This document shows positions 18,575 through 27,281 of a stretch of 64,000 bases of DNA, piece by piece. The notes beneath the pieces were generated by a model. It did not search any database, was not told the DNA's origin, and was given only the letters and a program-made list of their open reading frames with translations. Position 1 is the first letter of the stretch, and the number at the start of each line of letters is the position of its first letter. The position numbers and the translations under genes were made by a program. Source of the DNA: Mesosutterella multiformis (GTDB taxonomy: Bacteria > Pseudomonadota > Gammaproteobacteria > Burkholderiales > Burkholderiaceae_F); assembly GCF_003402575.1 (NCBI RefSeq), contig NZ_BGZJ01000002.1:372001-436000 (forward strand), in the 5' to 3' direction.

Positions 18575-19339
18575 CCTGCCGGTCTCTGGGATCCGCATTC
18601 AGCAGAAGATATAGGAAAGCCAGCTAAAACAGGCACTATAAGGGCTCGTAATCCTGGCCGCGGGCTTTCAGCTTTTCCCTCGTGCCCTTGTGTCGGTGCA
18701 CCCCCCATTTGGATCGATCGCAACCGACTCCAACCGAATCACGGCTCTAAAAATCAGCCTTACCTTTTTGTTTTATAACCGATGTCGCTCCCTGGAAAGA
18801 CCGAAACTCGGGGTGGTCTTGCAAAAATGAGTGTTGATCTTCACACTCAGTCTAAGCACAAAACACAATGGTTCCAGCAAGATCGAATCTGCTACAGGTA
18901 ATCCTGTAATTATCTATTTTTATGGTTTTTTGTTTCTCTAGAGTGCTTTGTCTTTCTTGATAAAACTTGCTGTTTTTTATCTCCTTAAGTTAAAAATCAA
19001 AATTTCAGGGACCGTTTTCAGAGTGCTTTCCCCTCTGAAACCATAACGAGATCGACGATCCTCAAAGCCATCCTTCCTCCCCGCTCATCAGCGTCCAGAA
19101 GTTCCAACTTCACTCCCTGACTCACTCTGACCTGTCAGACTGTTTACCGTACTGAATAACCGTATTTACAGCATTGATATAAACGGTAAATAACAAAAAA
19201 TTCTTGATCTTTAAAGATAACTTTAAAAAATTTTAACGACATTAATTTGTCCCTGATAAATAGCCAGTAAAAAGAGATAGAAAACGACATTACAGAGATA
19301 AATTTATGTATCACTTTTAAGAAAATGAGGATCCGAAAA
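18575..19339. other. Gene-free stretch after the integrase
   Basis: About 760 bp, becoming AT-rich from 18900 on. I see no credible ORF, tRNA or terminator. It marks the boundary between the island and the GC-rich chromosome-like region. Confidence 0.45.
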
Positions 19340-19384
19340 ATCCCAAAAAATAAGCCCGGAAATCGATTTTTTTCGATTCCGGGC
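19340..19384 (-). terminator. Terminator of the exported 457-aa protein gene
   Basis: A 12-bp near-perfect stem, GCCCGGAATCGA with TCGATTTCCGGGC (minus strand), is followed by TTATTTTTT. It lies 25 nt past the stop at 19409. Confidence 0.8.
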
Positions 19385-19408
19385 GGACGCGATTTGTATT
19401 ATAGGATT

Positions 19409-20782
19409 CTATTTTATGTTCAAGGGAGCATCCGATCGAAGAAAACCGCGCGGAACGATCCCAATTAAGAACCGATGCGTGACCTGACCCCGGAATCCAC
19501 GGTAGTTTTGGTCTGGATTCCATGGGTTAGCGGTTGGAAAAGCCTTTTTTGCCTCGCGCCAGTATTGGAGATTGGGCGGAGGGACGCCCTTTGAGTCATG
19601 CGCGGCGATATAGAACCGCCCCTCATGCGTCACTGTGTCGCGGGGAATGGCGAAATTGAGCTTGCAGACCATAAGAAGCGCGTTCCGCCAGACGCAGAGC
19701 CCCTCCACTTCCTTATTGATCGGAAAGAAGCCCTTCGCTGTCCCCTCTTTCGCAGCTTCAGGGAGAAACGCAAGGAACGAATCCGTCTCTATCGTCTTCC
19801 GGTGCCGCCCTTCCCTCGTGAAGACATCGATCCGCTGTTTCATCCAGAGGTCTGCCGTGGAGCTTTGCAGCACATAGATAAAGCGGCCGTCAGTCGTGAG
19901 ACCCGACACAAAGCGCCTCGGGCGTTCATCGCGGAACGGAATCGTGAGAACGGGTTTCGCGCTGTCGGGGTGAGCTAGAAGCTCTAGCCGCTTAAAGACA
20001 GTGATCCGCCCCTGGACGAACCCAAGAAGATATTCCCCATCCGGTGACAATCCCACCTGGTGGAAGTCGCTCTTCGGGGTCCGGGTCACCCGGAAGTTCG
20101 ACTCCCGGGTAGCATCTCCCCGCCACGTGATCCGGGTGACGCCGTTCCCCGCGGGAGAATCGGCTGAGGGGCCTTTCGTCGTGTAGATCACGGTTCGCCC
20201 CTCTTCCCGGACGGCCTGGCAGCCCTGCCCGTGCCCGAGACCGAGGAAAGCGACGGTCGACACCGGAGCCGTCTGATCCGCGTCCGTCTCAATCCGGAAC
20301 GCCGGCCGTTTATCAGCGAATCCTGGAAACGCGTATTCCGACACCCGGACAACCGATTTATCGCTCCAGCCCGGGTTCCGGACATTTTGAGAGAGGAAGA
20401 CAGCGCCCCCGCAGACCGACATATCCTGCACGCCCACCTTCTCCACCGCGTACTTCAGGTCGGCAAAGAACATCTGATCGAGCGTCTCCGAATCCGCGGG
20501 CGTCGTGAGCGCGATCTCGTGTCCGTTGTCAAAGGTGAGAATCCCCGGTCCATAGAGACGCGAAAGGTCCACGCGGCTATCTATCCGGAACGTCCCTTCC
20601 GGTACATAGACCCGATCGTGGGTTTTGAGCGCATCGAGAAACGCGGCGGTCACATCCCGGGAGCCATCGGTGACGGGAGTTTTGACGGCGTTGATGTCAC
20701 TCCCCGGCGTCGTTTCGGCGCGGGCGTCGGTGCCCGCCACGATCCCGGCGGCACAGGCGAACAGCATTCGGCGGCTGATCAT
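19409..20782 (-). CDS. Exported protein, pectate-lyase-3-like N-terminus and beta-propeller-like C-terminus
   Basis: Function unknown, 457 residues. The N-terminus SRRMLFACAAG...ARA is a twin-arginine-like signal, so the protein may be exported folded. Residues about 25-110 (SDINAVKTPVTDGSRDVTAAF, VYVPEGTFRI, YGPGILTFDNG) resemble the start of pectate-lyase-3 beta-helix proteins, as in phage tailspikes and glycan-active enzymes. The remainder (about 115-440) has repeated strand-rich segments (GLSPDGEYLLGF, GLTTDGRFIYVL, EVEGLCVWRNALLMV) that look like beta-propeller blades. It stands alone with its own terminator and is separated from the mod block by another terminator. Carbohydrate binding or hydrolysis is only a guess. 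Confidence 0.6.
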   Translation of the reverse strand: MISRRMLFACAAGIVAGTDARAETTPGSDINAVKTPVTDGSRDVTAAFLDALKTHDRVYVPEGTFRIDSRVDLSRLYGPGILTFDNGHEIALTTPADSETLDQMFFADLKYAVEKVGVQDMSVCGGAVFLSQNVRNPGWSDKSVVRVSEYAFPGFADKRPAFRIETDADQTAPVSTVAFLGLGHGQGCQAVREEGRTVIYTTKGPSADSPAGNGVTRITWRGDATRESNFRVTRTPKSDFHQVGLSPDGEYLLGFVQGRITVFKRLELLAHPDSAKPVLTIPFRDERPRRFVSGLTTDGRFIYVLQSSTADLWMKQRIDVFTREGRHRKTIETDSFLAFLPEAAKEGTAKGFFPINKEVEGLCVWRNALLMVCKLNFAIPRDTVTHEGRFYIAAHDSKGVPPPNLQYWREAKKAFPTANPWNPDQNYRGFRGQVTHRFLIGIVPRGFLRSDAPLNIK

Positions 20783-20800
20783 TTTTTCCTTTCGTCCGTA

Positions 20801-20836
20801 AAAAACGGAGAGCCCAGTCTGTGAGTTCTCCGTTTC
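20801..20836 (-). terminator. Terminator of the mod block
   Basis: On the minus strand AAACGGAGA pairs with TCTCCGTTT across an 18-nt loop and runs into a T6 tract. It ends transcription coming from modB and the nitroreductase remnant. Confidence 0.75.
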
Positions 20837-20945
20837 GGCGGGCTATTTTTTAAAGCAAAGAAGAGATCGTTGCGGTCCCCTTCAGACTGCCCCGAAGTGT
20901 AGGCGTGAATTGGAAAAACGGTCTTCACGCTTTCACGGATGCGTT

Positions 20946-21363
20946 TTACTTCAGCGGGAAACCGCGCCCCTTGAGCATATCGGTCATGTTTTCGCGGCCA
21001 TCCATATAGTCAATACTCGTCGCGCCGTTCACGACTTCAAAGGTCCAGGACTTCAGTTTCATCCCGTTCGCCTCACGGTACGCGCGGAAGTTCCGCTCGT
21101 AGGTTGCAACCGCCTCTTTCAGATCGACCGGCCCATAGCCATTCTTAAACGCCACGGCGTTCTGCGGGAGGCGGGGACGGACGAGGGTCTGTACGCCCTC
21201 CGCCGTCCACTCGACGAGGAGCCCCGCCACCACAAAGCTTTGTTCCGGAAAATGAAGCCGTTCGCCAAGCGCGGTTTCCTCATCCCGCAACGCTCCGATA
21301 TAAACCGTCCCGAGACCGAGAGACTCGGCGGATACGCCTGAGGATTGAAGAACCTCAGGCCTT
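20946..21363 (-). pseudogene. Nitroreductase (NfsA-like) C-terminal remnant
   Basis: The segment reads SAESLGLGTVYIGALRD...GLLVEWTAEG...VRPRLPQNAVAFKNGYG, typical of the C-terminal half of NADPH flavin nitroreductases of the NfsA group. The N-terminal half with the FMN-binding residues is missing: upstream the frame runs into modB in another frame. About 135 of the usual 240 residues remain. No own start or ribosome site is visible. It is probably a deletion remnant fused to the end of the mod block. Confidence 0.75.
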
Positions 21364-22062
21364 ATCGCTCGCCCCCAGACGGTCGAGAAGCACATAGAAG
21401 CAAAGCGAAATCGCGGCGAGCACCCCGCAGAGCGCGGTGGCTTCATCAAAGTCACCTCGGCCCACCGCATTGAAGATCTCAAGCGATACGGTCGCCGTGC
21501 GGTCCTCGATATTGCCGCCGAGCATCATCGTGATTCCGACTTCCCCGATCGCTCGGCCGGCTGCGAGAATAAAGGCGGCGGCGAGCGGCTTACGAACGAG
21601 CGGCACAGTGATTAAGAGAAAGCGCTTCAGGGGCGAAAGGCCGCAGAGCGATGCGGCTGCCTCGAGGTCCCGCAGCTTCGCGTCTGAAAACGCGGCTTTA
21701 AGCGGCCGAACGACGAGCGGAATGCCGGCCACAAAGGCCGCGAGGATCACCGCTTCCGGTGTAAAGAGCACCCGGATCCCCCACTCGGTTTTGAGCCATC
21801 CGCCGATCCACCCGTTCTGACCGAGAAGCACCATAAGCAGGTACCCAAGCGCGATCGGAGGGAAGATGAGCGGAAGCGTCGTCACAAATCCCACGAGTTT
21901 CGTGAGAACGTTCTGCTGCCTTGCGAGCCAAAAGGCGATCGGGATCGACAGAAGCGCATGCAGCGCGAGACTCCAGAAAAGCGCGTTACCGGTGAGCCAC
22001 AAGGGACCGGTGAGCGACTCCCAGAGGTCGGGGGATAAGAAGATCGAAAGCCACTCAGGCAT
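21355..22062 (-). CDS. modB: Molybdate ABC transporter permease ModB
   Basis: Inner-membrane permease of the molybdate importer, 235 residues with about five transmembrane helices. The cytoplasmic EAA loop that docks the ATPase is EAAASLCGLSPLKRFLLITV (about 135-154), followed by the ModB-typical GRAIGEVGITMMLGGN. It overlaps the modC end by 8 nt, so the two are translationally coupled. Its stop overlaps the start of the nitroreductase remnant. Confidence 0.93.
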   Translation of the reverse strand: MPEWLSIFLSPDLWESLTGPLWLTGNALFWSLALHALLSIPIAFWLARQQNVLTKLVGFVTTLPLIFPPIALGYLLMVLLGQNGWIGGWLKTEWGIRVLFTPEAVILAAFVAGIPLVVRPLKAAFSDAKLRDLEAAASLCGLSPLKRFLLITVPLVRKPLAAAFILAAGRAIGEVGITMMLGGNIEDRTATVSLEIFNAVGRGDFDEATALCGVLAAISLCFYVLLDRLGASDKA

Positions 22063-22951
22063 GGTTCCCCTCCTCCTTCAGGAATCCGCAGGACTCCAGC
22101 ACCGAGCGAGTGTCCCCGGTCGCGGCAATTTGTCCCTTCGATAGCCCAATCGCTTTTTCGGACACCCGAAGGGCTTCCGCGGGGGAATGCGTGATCATGA
22201 GGACCGGAACATCAATCAGCGTCGGAAGCGCCGCGATTTGTTCGAGGAGCCTCGCCTTCCGAGGAGGATCAAGCGACGCGAGCGCCTCATCCAGAATCAA
22301 AAGGGAGTCCGCCGCCATCACGCCACGCGCGAGTGAAACGCGCTGGGATTCGCCGCCGGAGAGCGTCCCCGGCTTCCGGTCAAGAAACGGCGTGATTTCA
22401 AAGAAGCGGGCGACATCCTCCAGCGCCACGCGCGCTTTCCTGCCGCCCCACTTTTCCGCGAGCGTCAGATTCCCGCGGACCGTAAGGTGCGGGAACAGAC
22501 GATGATCCTGGAACACCATGGAAATGCCGCGCTTATGCGGCGGGAGAAAAAAGTGTCGATGGGTATCCGCGAACAGGCGGTTTCCGAGTCTCAGAAACCC
22601 TTCCGTCGGTCGGATCAGACCGGCAATCAGCTGCGAAAACGTGGTCTTCCCCGGGCCGCTCTCCCCCATGACAGCGGTGACACCTGAGAGGGGCATATTG
22701 AGAACGAAGTGAAAGCGGCTCTTTCCCCGGACACAGGAAAGATCCATGACGAGAGACTCAGAGCCACGGGGATCCGAGCGGTCTTCAGTCGCGCTGTCCC
22801 TATGAAACGCCGAATCGTCATCCGCCCGCTGATCTCCAGCGTTGCCCTCCAGGAGAGAGAGGAGTGGCTCGGGGGCCGCAGACCCTCTGCCGCGGGAAGT
22901 CTCGCCCCCGCGGAACCGGTCATTCAACGTTGAATCCGGAAAGTAGACCAT
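22055..22951 (-). CDS. modC: Molybdate ABC transporter ATPase ModC with foreign N-terminal extension
   Basis: ATPase of the molybdate importer. The core (about 69-298) has Walker A GESGPGKT, the Q-loop FQDHRLFP, signature LSGGESQR and Walker B LLILDEA. The C-terminal TOBE molybdate-sensing domain of classical ModC (about 350 aa) is absent. The first 68 residues do not belong to ModC: the start MVYFPDSTLNDRF copies the start of ModD (MVYFPDSYLDDLI), followed by low-complexity charged sequence. The ATG at 22951 has a good AGGAAGAG box; an internal ATG at 22747, where homology begins, has none. The real start is therefore uncertain. Confidence 0.88.
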   Translation of the reverse strand: MVYFPDSTLNDRFRGGETSRGRGSAAPEPLLSLLEGNAGDQRADDDSAFHRDSATEDRSDPRGSESLVMDLSCVRGKSRFHFVLNMPLSGVTAVMGESGPGKTTFSQLIAGLIRPTEGFLRLGNRLFADTHRHFFLPPHKRGISMVFQDHRLFPHLTVRGNLTLAEKWGGRKARVALEDVARFFEITPFLDRKPGTLSGGESQRVSLARGVMAADSLLILDEALASLDPPRKARLLEQIAALPTLIDVPVLMITHSPAEALRVSEKAIGLSKGQIAATGDTRSVLESCGFLKEEGNHA

Positions 22952-23034
22952 CTGCTCTTCTCTCTTCCTTTAGTCCTGAAAATCAGAGGAGGGGTAAGGG
23001 TTGCTGCCCCCCTCTTCCTTATTTAAAAATCGCT

Positions 23035-23796
23035 TCAGACGTCGTTCCCTACACCGAACTGCTTCAGAACCGCTTTCGCTTTCGGGGTCCCGAGGCAATT
23101 GAGGTACTGCTCTGCCGCCTTTTCATTAGGCGACCCTTTCACGATCGAAGCGGTCATCGTGATCGGCTCGTACCCCGACGTCACCTTTACCGAGCCGCCG
23201 AGCTTTCGCTCGTTCTTCTTCGCGGCGAGAACATTCACGAACGCGGCATCGGCTTCTCCCCGGACCACATAGGACATCGCCTGAGGGAGGTTCCGGACGG
23301 CAAGCCACTTCGGTTCGAGCGCCTTTTTCACCTCAGGCTTCTGCCCGGAAAGCCACTGAGCCGCGGTGCGGCCATAAATCGCGGCCTTCGGATCCGCGAC
23401 TGCGATGCGGGTCACAGAGGCGTCGGTGAGATCCTCTGGCCCCTTGAGGTTCAGTCCTTTCTTCCACACAAGCATCATCGGCGTGCCGCCGAGCGTCATC
23501 GTCTTCGTGTAGGTCACTTTCGACTTGATGCTCTTCAGCGTCGCGGCGTCTGTCACCACAACCGAGACCCCGCTTCCCGCCTCAATCTGAGCGATCTGCT
23601 GCCCGGTATTGCCGCCGAAATGCCCTTCAATTTTGACGCCAGGCGCTTCGCAGACTTGATTCAATGCTTTCACCATCGGGATGTAGCCCGCGGGCGTCGT
23701 AACACCGAGAACAGAAGAAGCCGCCGAAGCTGTGCCTGAGATCGCAAGGGTTACAGCACCAATTGCCGCCGCAAGAAGGAGAGGCTTAGTCATCAT
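23035..23796 (-). CDS. modA: Molybdate-binding periplasmic protein ModA, copy 1
   Basis: Substrate-binding protein of about 253 residues with a Sec signal peptide (MMTKPLLLAAAIG...GTASA). The mature part fits the periplasmic binding protein type II fold of ModA-like proteins: VLGVTTPAGYIPMVKALNQVC, HFGGNTGQQIAQIEAG, YVVRGEADAAFVNV. It is closely similar to copy 2 at 25202-25957 along its whole length. It lies 83 nt before modC in the same direction. An in-frame start 5 codons upstream (23811) is possible. Confidence 0.85.
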   Translation of the reverse strand: MMTKPLLLAAAIGAVTLAISGTASAASSVLGVTTPAGYIPMVKALNQVCEAPGVKIEGHFGGNTGQQIAQIEAGSGVSVVVTDAATLKSIKSKVTYTKTMTLGGTPMMLVWKKGLNLKGPEDLTDASVTRIAVADPKAAIYGRTAAQWLSGQKPEVKKALEPKWLAVRNLPQAMSYVVRGEADAAFVNVLAAKKNERKLGGSVKVTSGYEPITMTASIVKGSPNEKAAEQYLNCLGTPKAKAVLKQFGVGNDV

Positions 23797-24273
23797 AGTT
23801 TTAACTTCCAATAGAAGGTTCCTGTCGTTTAATACGTCCTTGAAGCCCGGTTTACAGGCCTAAGAACGTAAGGTATCCCGGCATTCTACAAAGGGAAATT
23901 TCGATCTTAAAACCCTCTTTCTGACGTGGTTTTAAAAGATACTGAGCGGTATTTCCCTACGCCGAATGACGGACTGAAACCCGATAGAAACTTCATTCCG
24001 AAGCTAAATAAGCCCCGCCTCCCATTTCCAATTTTTTCTGACCCCTCACGGACATAAAGGCTTTTCCCCCCGACGATTCCGGAGGTCGTTGTCTTATTCC
24101 GTAGATGATTTTGATTCTCATTCGTAATATGTAGTCAAAACCAAAATCAAGGTTTTCCCCAAAAATGAAAAGCGGCGACTCTTTTTTTAACGGATCCAGG
24201 AGGGGGATAAGCAACAAGTGAGCCCCCGCGGGACGATTGACTCACCTAGGATCCCCGATTCATCATCTGAAAA
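23797..24273. other. Gap inside the mod block
   Basis: About 480 bp between modD and the second modA, with no credible gene. A minus-strand TAGAAT at 23883-23888, about 87 nt before modA copy 1, matches the -10-like TAGAAT boxes upstream of modA copy 2 and could give this modA-modC-modB group its own promoter. The -35 is poor. Confidence 0.45.
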
Positions 24274-25110
24274 TCAAAGGGCCTTGAAGCGCATCTTGAT
24301 ATCAAAGGGCTGTGCGAAGTAAGGCCACGTGGTCACAATCGCGTCCACGCCGGTCGCGGCAAATTCCGACGCGTTCGAGCCATTGATACCGCCGGCCGCA
24401 AGGATCTTCCCCGCGGGGTACTTGGCACGCACCGCGTCCACAAAGGCTTTGAGGTCATCCGTCGAAAACTTCTCGCACTGGATCACGTCCGCCCCGGCTT
24501 CAAAGTACGCGAGCCCTTCCTCTCCCGTCGCCACTTCAACCGTGATGCGGCGTTCAGGGGACTTCAGTTTCGCGTCGTGCACGGCCTTAAAGGGGTCCGA
24601 TAAAAACACCCGATGCTGATCAAAAACGAGAATGGATTCCGAGAGCCCCGCTCGGTGGAAGACACCGCCGCCAGTCAGAATCGCGTAGAGCGAGAGGAGT
24701 TTCGCGCCCGGGAAGTGTTTGCGGGTGAGCGCCACCTGGCAGTTCGGGTTCACGGACTGCGCCGCGTCCACCATCTGACGCGTCCGACCGGCGATCCCGG
24801 AGCACGTTTCCATAAGCCGCTGCGCGGTCTTATAAACCAGGTGAAGCTGCGACGCGGTGCCTTCAAGCGTCAGAACGGGCGTCCCCGCTTCCACCCGATC
24901 GCCATCCTTCACATGTTCCGTTGCTTTGAGACCCTCCCGGCGGCAGAGTTTCGCGGCAACGGAGACACCCGACACCACGCCCGTCACCTTCGGAGCCCCA
25001 ACCACCATACCCGGCTGATCCTCGATCCCGAGAAGCGTGGAGGTTTCGTCGCCGTACGGTGCGTCCTCGCGGATCAGATCATCCAAATAAGAATCCGGAA
25101 AGTAGACCAT
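24274..25110 (-). CDS. modD: ModD, quinolinate-phosphoribosyltransferase-like protein of the mod locus
   Basis: Protein of the nicotinate-nucleotide pyrophosphorylase fold found in molybdate operons and called ModD; its exact reaction is unsettled. The 278 residues show the QPRTase-like N-terminal domain (to about 105) and an alpha/beta barrel with TAQRLMETCSGIAGRTR, RKHFPGAKLL, GGVFHRAGLSES and AAGGINGSNASEFAATGVD. The ATG at 25110 (MVYFPDSYL) is chosen because a GAGGAA box lies just upstream; six further in-frame codons extend to 25128. It follows modA copy 2 by 91 nt. Confidence 0.88.
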   Translation of the reverse strand: MVYFPDSYLDDLIREDAPYGDETSTLLGIEDQPGMVVGAPKVTGVVSGVSVAAKLCRREGLKATEHVKDGDRVEAGTPVLTLEGTASQLHLVYKTAQRLMETCSGIAGRTRQMVDAAQSVNPNCQVALTRKHFPGAKLLSLYAILTGGGVFHRAGLSESILVFDQHRVFLSDPFKAVHDAKLKSPERRITVEVATGEEGLAYFEAGADVIQCEKFSTDDLKAFVDAVRAKYPAGKILAAGGINGSNASEFAATGVDAIVTTWPYFAQPFDIKMRFKAL

Positions 25111-25201
25111 CAGAAATTTCCTCTTCAAGTTTTGAAGCCATCAGGATGAAACGGGGCCAGTACTCAGTACCGCCCCGTCCATAACACACCCAGACCCGCT
25201 C

Positions 25202-25957
25202 TTACTTCACGTCGCCCACGCCGAACTTCTGAAGCACGGCCTTCGCTTTCGGGGTCGTGAGGCAGCTGAGATACTGTTCCGCGGCCTTTTCGTTCGGCGC
25301 GCCCTTCACGATCGACGCCGTCATCGTGATCGGTTCGTAACCCGTCTTCACCGGCATCATGCCGCCGAGTTTCTCGTGATTCTTCTTCGCCGCGACCACG
25401 TTCACGAAGGCGACATCCGCCTCTCCCCGGACGACATACGAAATCGCCTGCGGGACGTTTCCGACCGTGAGCCACTTCGCTTCAAGAGCCTTCTTCACTT
25501 CAGGCTTCTGACCCGAGAGCCACTGGGTCGCGGTGCGGCCGTAAATCGCGGCCTTCGGATCCGGAGCGGCGATACGGGTGACGGAGGCGTTCGTGAGGTC
25601 CGCCGGGCTCTTAAGGTTCAGGCCCTTCTTCCACACCATCATCATCGGGGTGTCGCCAAGCGTCACGGTCTTCGTGTAGGTGACTTTCGACTTGATCTTC
25701 TTCAAGGTCGACGCGTCTGACACCACGACTGACACGTCATTCCCCGCCTCAATCTGAGCGAGTTCCTGACCGATATTGCCGCCGAAATGCCCTTCAATCT
25801 TCACGTCAGGCGCTTTGCAGACTTCATTCACGGCCTTCACCATCGGGATATAGCCCGCGCCCGTCGTTACCCCTAGCACCGACGGAGCGGCGAAGGCCTT
25901 GCCTGACATCGCGAAAGCAGCGCCGCAGAGCGCGGCAAAGATGGCGGTATTTTTCAT
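25202..25957 (-). CDS. modA: Molybdate-binding periplasmic protein ModA, copy 2
   Basis: Periplasmic binding protein of 251 residues with a signal peptide ending near GKAFA. It is strongly similar to copy 1 (APSVLGVTTGAGYIPMVKA, HFGGNIGQELAQIEAG, YVVRGEADVAFVNV). First gene of the block, with a ModE-like palindrome 100 nt upstream. The high similarity in both protein and DNA indicates a tandem duplication of the modA-modD unit. Confidence 0.87.
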   Translation of the reverse strand: MKNTAIFAALCGAAFAMSGKAFAAPSVLGVTTGAGYIPMVKAVNEVCKAPDVKIEGHFGGNIGQELAQIEAGNDVSVVVSDASTLKKIKSKVTYTKTVTLGDTPMMMVWKKGLNLKSPADLTNASVTRIAAPDPKAAIYGRTATQWLSGQKPEVKKALEAKWLTVGNVPQAISYVVRGEADVAFVNVVAAKKNHEKLGGMMPVKTGYEPITMTASIVKGAPNEKAAEQYLSCLTTPKAKAVLQKFGVGDVK

Positions 25958-26057
25958 ATCTTTTCTCTCCAGAAGCGTTGTGGTCAGTACCGAAGGGAAG
26001 ACAAAAATCGGTTCTTTTGTATCCGGTTCTCGCTTCGGTGTAACGCTATTCTACATA

Positions 26058-26080
26058 CGATATTCTATTTAGTAATATCG
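26058..26080. promoter_or_regulatory. ModE-like operator upstream of modA copy 2
   Basis: CGATATT and AATATCG form a perfect 7-bp palindrome around a 9-bp spacer, similar to the CGNTAT...ATANCG form of ModE sites. Two minus-strand TAGAAT boxes (26048-26053, 26062-26067) lie in or next to it, so a bound repressor would block a promoter here. Confidence 0.55.
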
Positions 26081-26178
26081 GCATGAAGAGGGAGTTTCAG
26101 AGGATATTGAGACACTCTTTGGATAGGGCAAAGGCGGTACAGATGAAAGGCGTGAACCGATCCGCGGAGATGCTTTCT

Positions 26179-27129
26179 CTACGCCCTGAACAGGTCTTTC
26201 ATCATAGACTCACGCTTTTCGGATCGTTTATTCAGAGCAAAAGCCTCGGCGCTCGCGAACCACCGAGCGAATTTCATGAGACGCGCGTTGCTTTCGTTTT
26301 CTTTCGCGATAACGATATTGAGATGCCACTCAGGACGATGCCAGCCATCAAGCACGGGGATCAATTTCCCCTCTTTGATCTCCGTGAGGCACCGGGAGAA
26401 GGAGAGATCAAGCGCGACTCCTTCCCCATTCAGCACACATTCACGCCCCGAAAGCACATCACCAGAGAAAGCGATTCCCGCGCATCGAAGCGGCCGATTC
26501 TCGCTGTTTTTCTCCAGATGATCCGTCACCGGATAGTGGCGGGACTCCCTGAGAATCACCTTGTGATGAATGAGATCCTCAGGCGTGTGAGGAAAGGGAT
26601 GCGTCTCCAGATACCCGGGAGACACCACTGGGACATTCATCGCCCGCCCAATCGGCAGAATCACAAGACCTGAGGCCGGCGGGTCGTACGGAATGTAGGC
26701 AAGATCCGCCCGCCCCTCAAGCACATCCTGATGATCCATATCGGAAATCACCTGAACGGAAAGCGAGGGATCAAATTCCCTATAAGTTCTGATGTGCTCA
26801 TTCACGCTCTTTCTTGGGTTATTGACCGGAACGCTTAGCCGGATAACGAGCGGCATCCGAGTGAAAGATGCCGCGGCGGACAGAATCCTCGACTGCTCAG
26901 CCGCGATTTCCCGCGCGGCGGGAAGCACCGAAAGACCGAAATCGGTGAGCCGCGCCGGCCGCACCTGATGCTCAACCAGCGCGTAGCCAAGCTCTTCCTC
27001 AAGCTTCTTAATAAGCCGCGTACAGGCCGGGAGGTCAATCCCAGTGGATTCCGATGCGCCGGTAATCCCGTTTCCCTCCGCGATCGCGGCAAGAACCCGC
27101 CAGGCATCGATATTGCTCACCGCTTTCAT
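26179..27129 (-). CDS. LysR-family transcriptional regulator
   Basis: Regulator with an N-terminal winged helix (about 5-62: AWRVLAAIAEGNGITGASEST) and a type II periplasmic-binding-like effector domain (about 85-290). The usual LysR helix is recognisable although the sequence is divergent. The ATG at 27129 (MKAVSNID) is preferred to a TTG at 27150. It is divergent from the flavoprotein gene at 27282, with a palindrome at 27162-27176 between them, so control of that gene is likely. A role in mod regulation is possible because the mod block follows in the same direction, but the operator at 26058 looks like ModE. Confidence 0.85.
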   Translation of the reverse strand: MKAVSNIDAWRVLAAIAEGNGITGASESTGIDLPACTRLIKKLEEELGYALVEHQVRPARLTDFGLSVLPAAREIAAEQSRILSAAASFTRMPLVIRLSVPVNNPRKSVNEHIRTYREFDPSLSVQVISDMDHQDVLEGRADLAYIPYDPPASGLVILPIGRAMNVPVVSPGYLETHPFPHTPEDLIHHKVILRESRHYPVTDHLEKNSENRPLRCAGIAFSGDVLSGRECVLNGEGVALDLSFSRCLTEIKEGKLIPVLDGWHRPEWHLNIVIAKENESNARLMKFARWFASAEAFALNKRSEKRESMMKDLFRA

Positions 27130-27161
27130 GGAGGAGTATCTCCCCGTCAATAAACGTTAAA

Positions 27162-27176
27162 TTGTGAATTTCACAA
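27162..27176. promoter_or_regulatory. Palindromic operator between lysR and flavoprotein gene
   Basis: TTGTGAA-T-TTCACAA is a perfect 7-bp inverted repeat, directly upstream of the -35 box of the flavoprotein promoter and 33 nt from the lysR start. It fits a LysR binding site. Confidence 0.6.
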
Positions 27177-27177
27177 G

Positions 27178-27205
27178 TTGATTTCAATAGTACTCTTTCT
27201 ATAAC
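27178..27205 (+). promoter_or_regulatory. Sigma70-type promoter of the flavoprotein gene
   Basis: TTGATT (27178-27183), 16 bp, TATAAC (27200-27205), about 77 nt before the ATG at 27282. Confidence 0.6.
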
Positions 27206-27281
27206 AGAATCTTCAATGTTTAATAGGAATAGATAGTTCTTTGTAATTAGGCTTTCTGACCAGTAAACAGAGGAGAGTGCT

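Noticed and set aside
17603-18760. tRNA gene serving as integration site near the second integrase
   Set aside because: I looked for a cloverleaf with a T-loop near both ends of the integrase region and found none.
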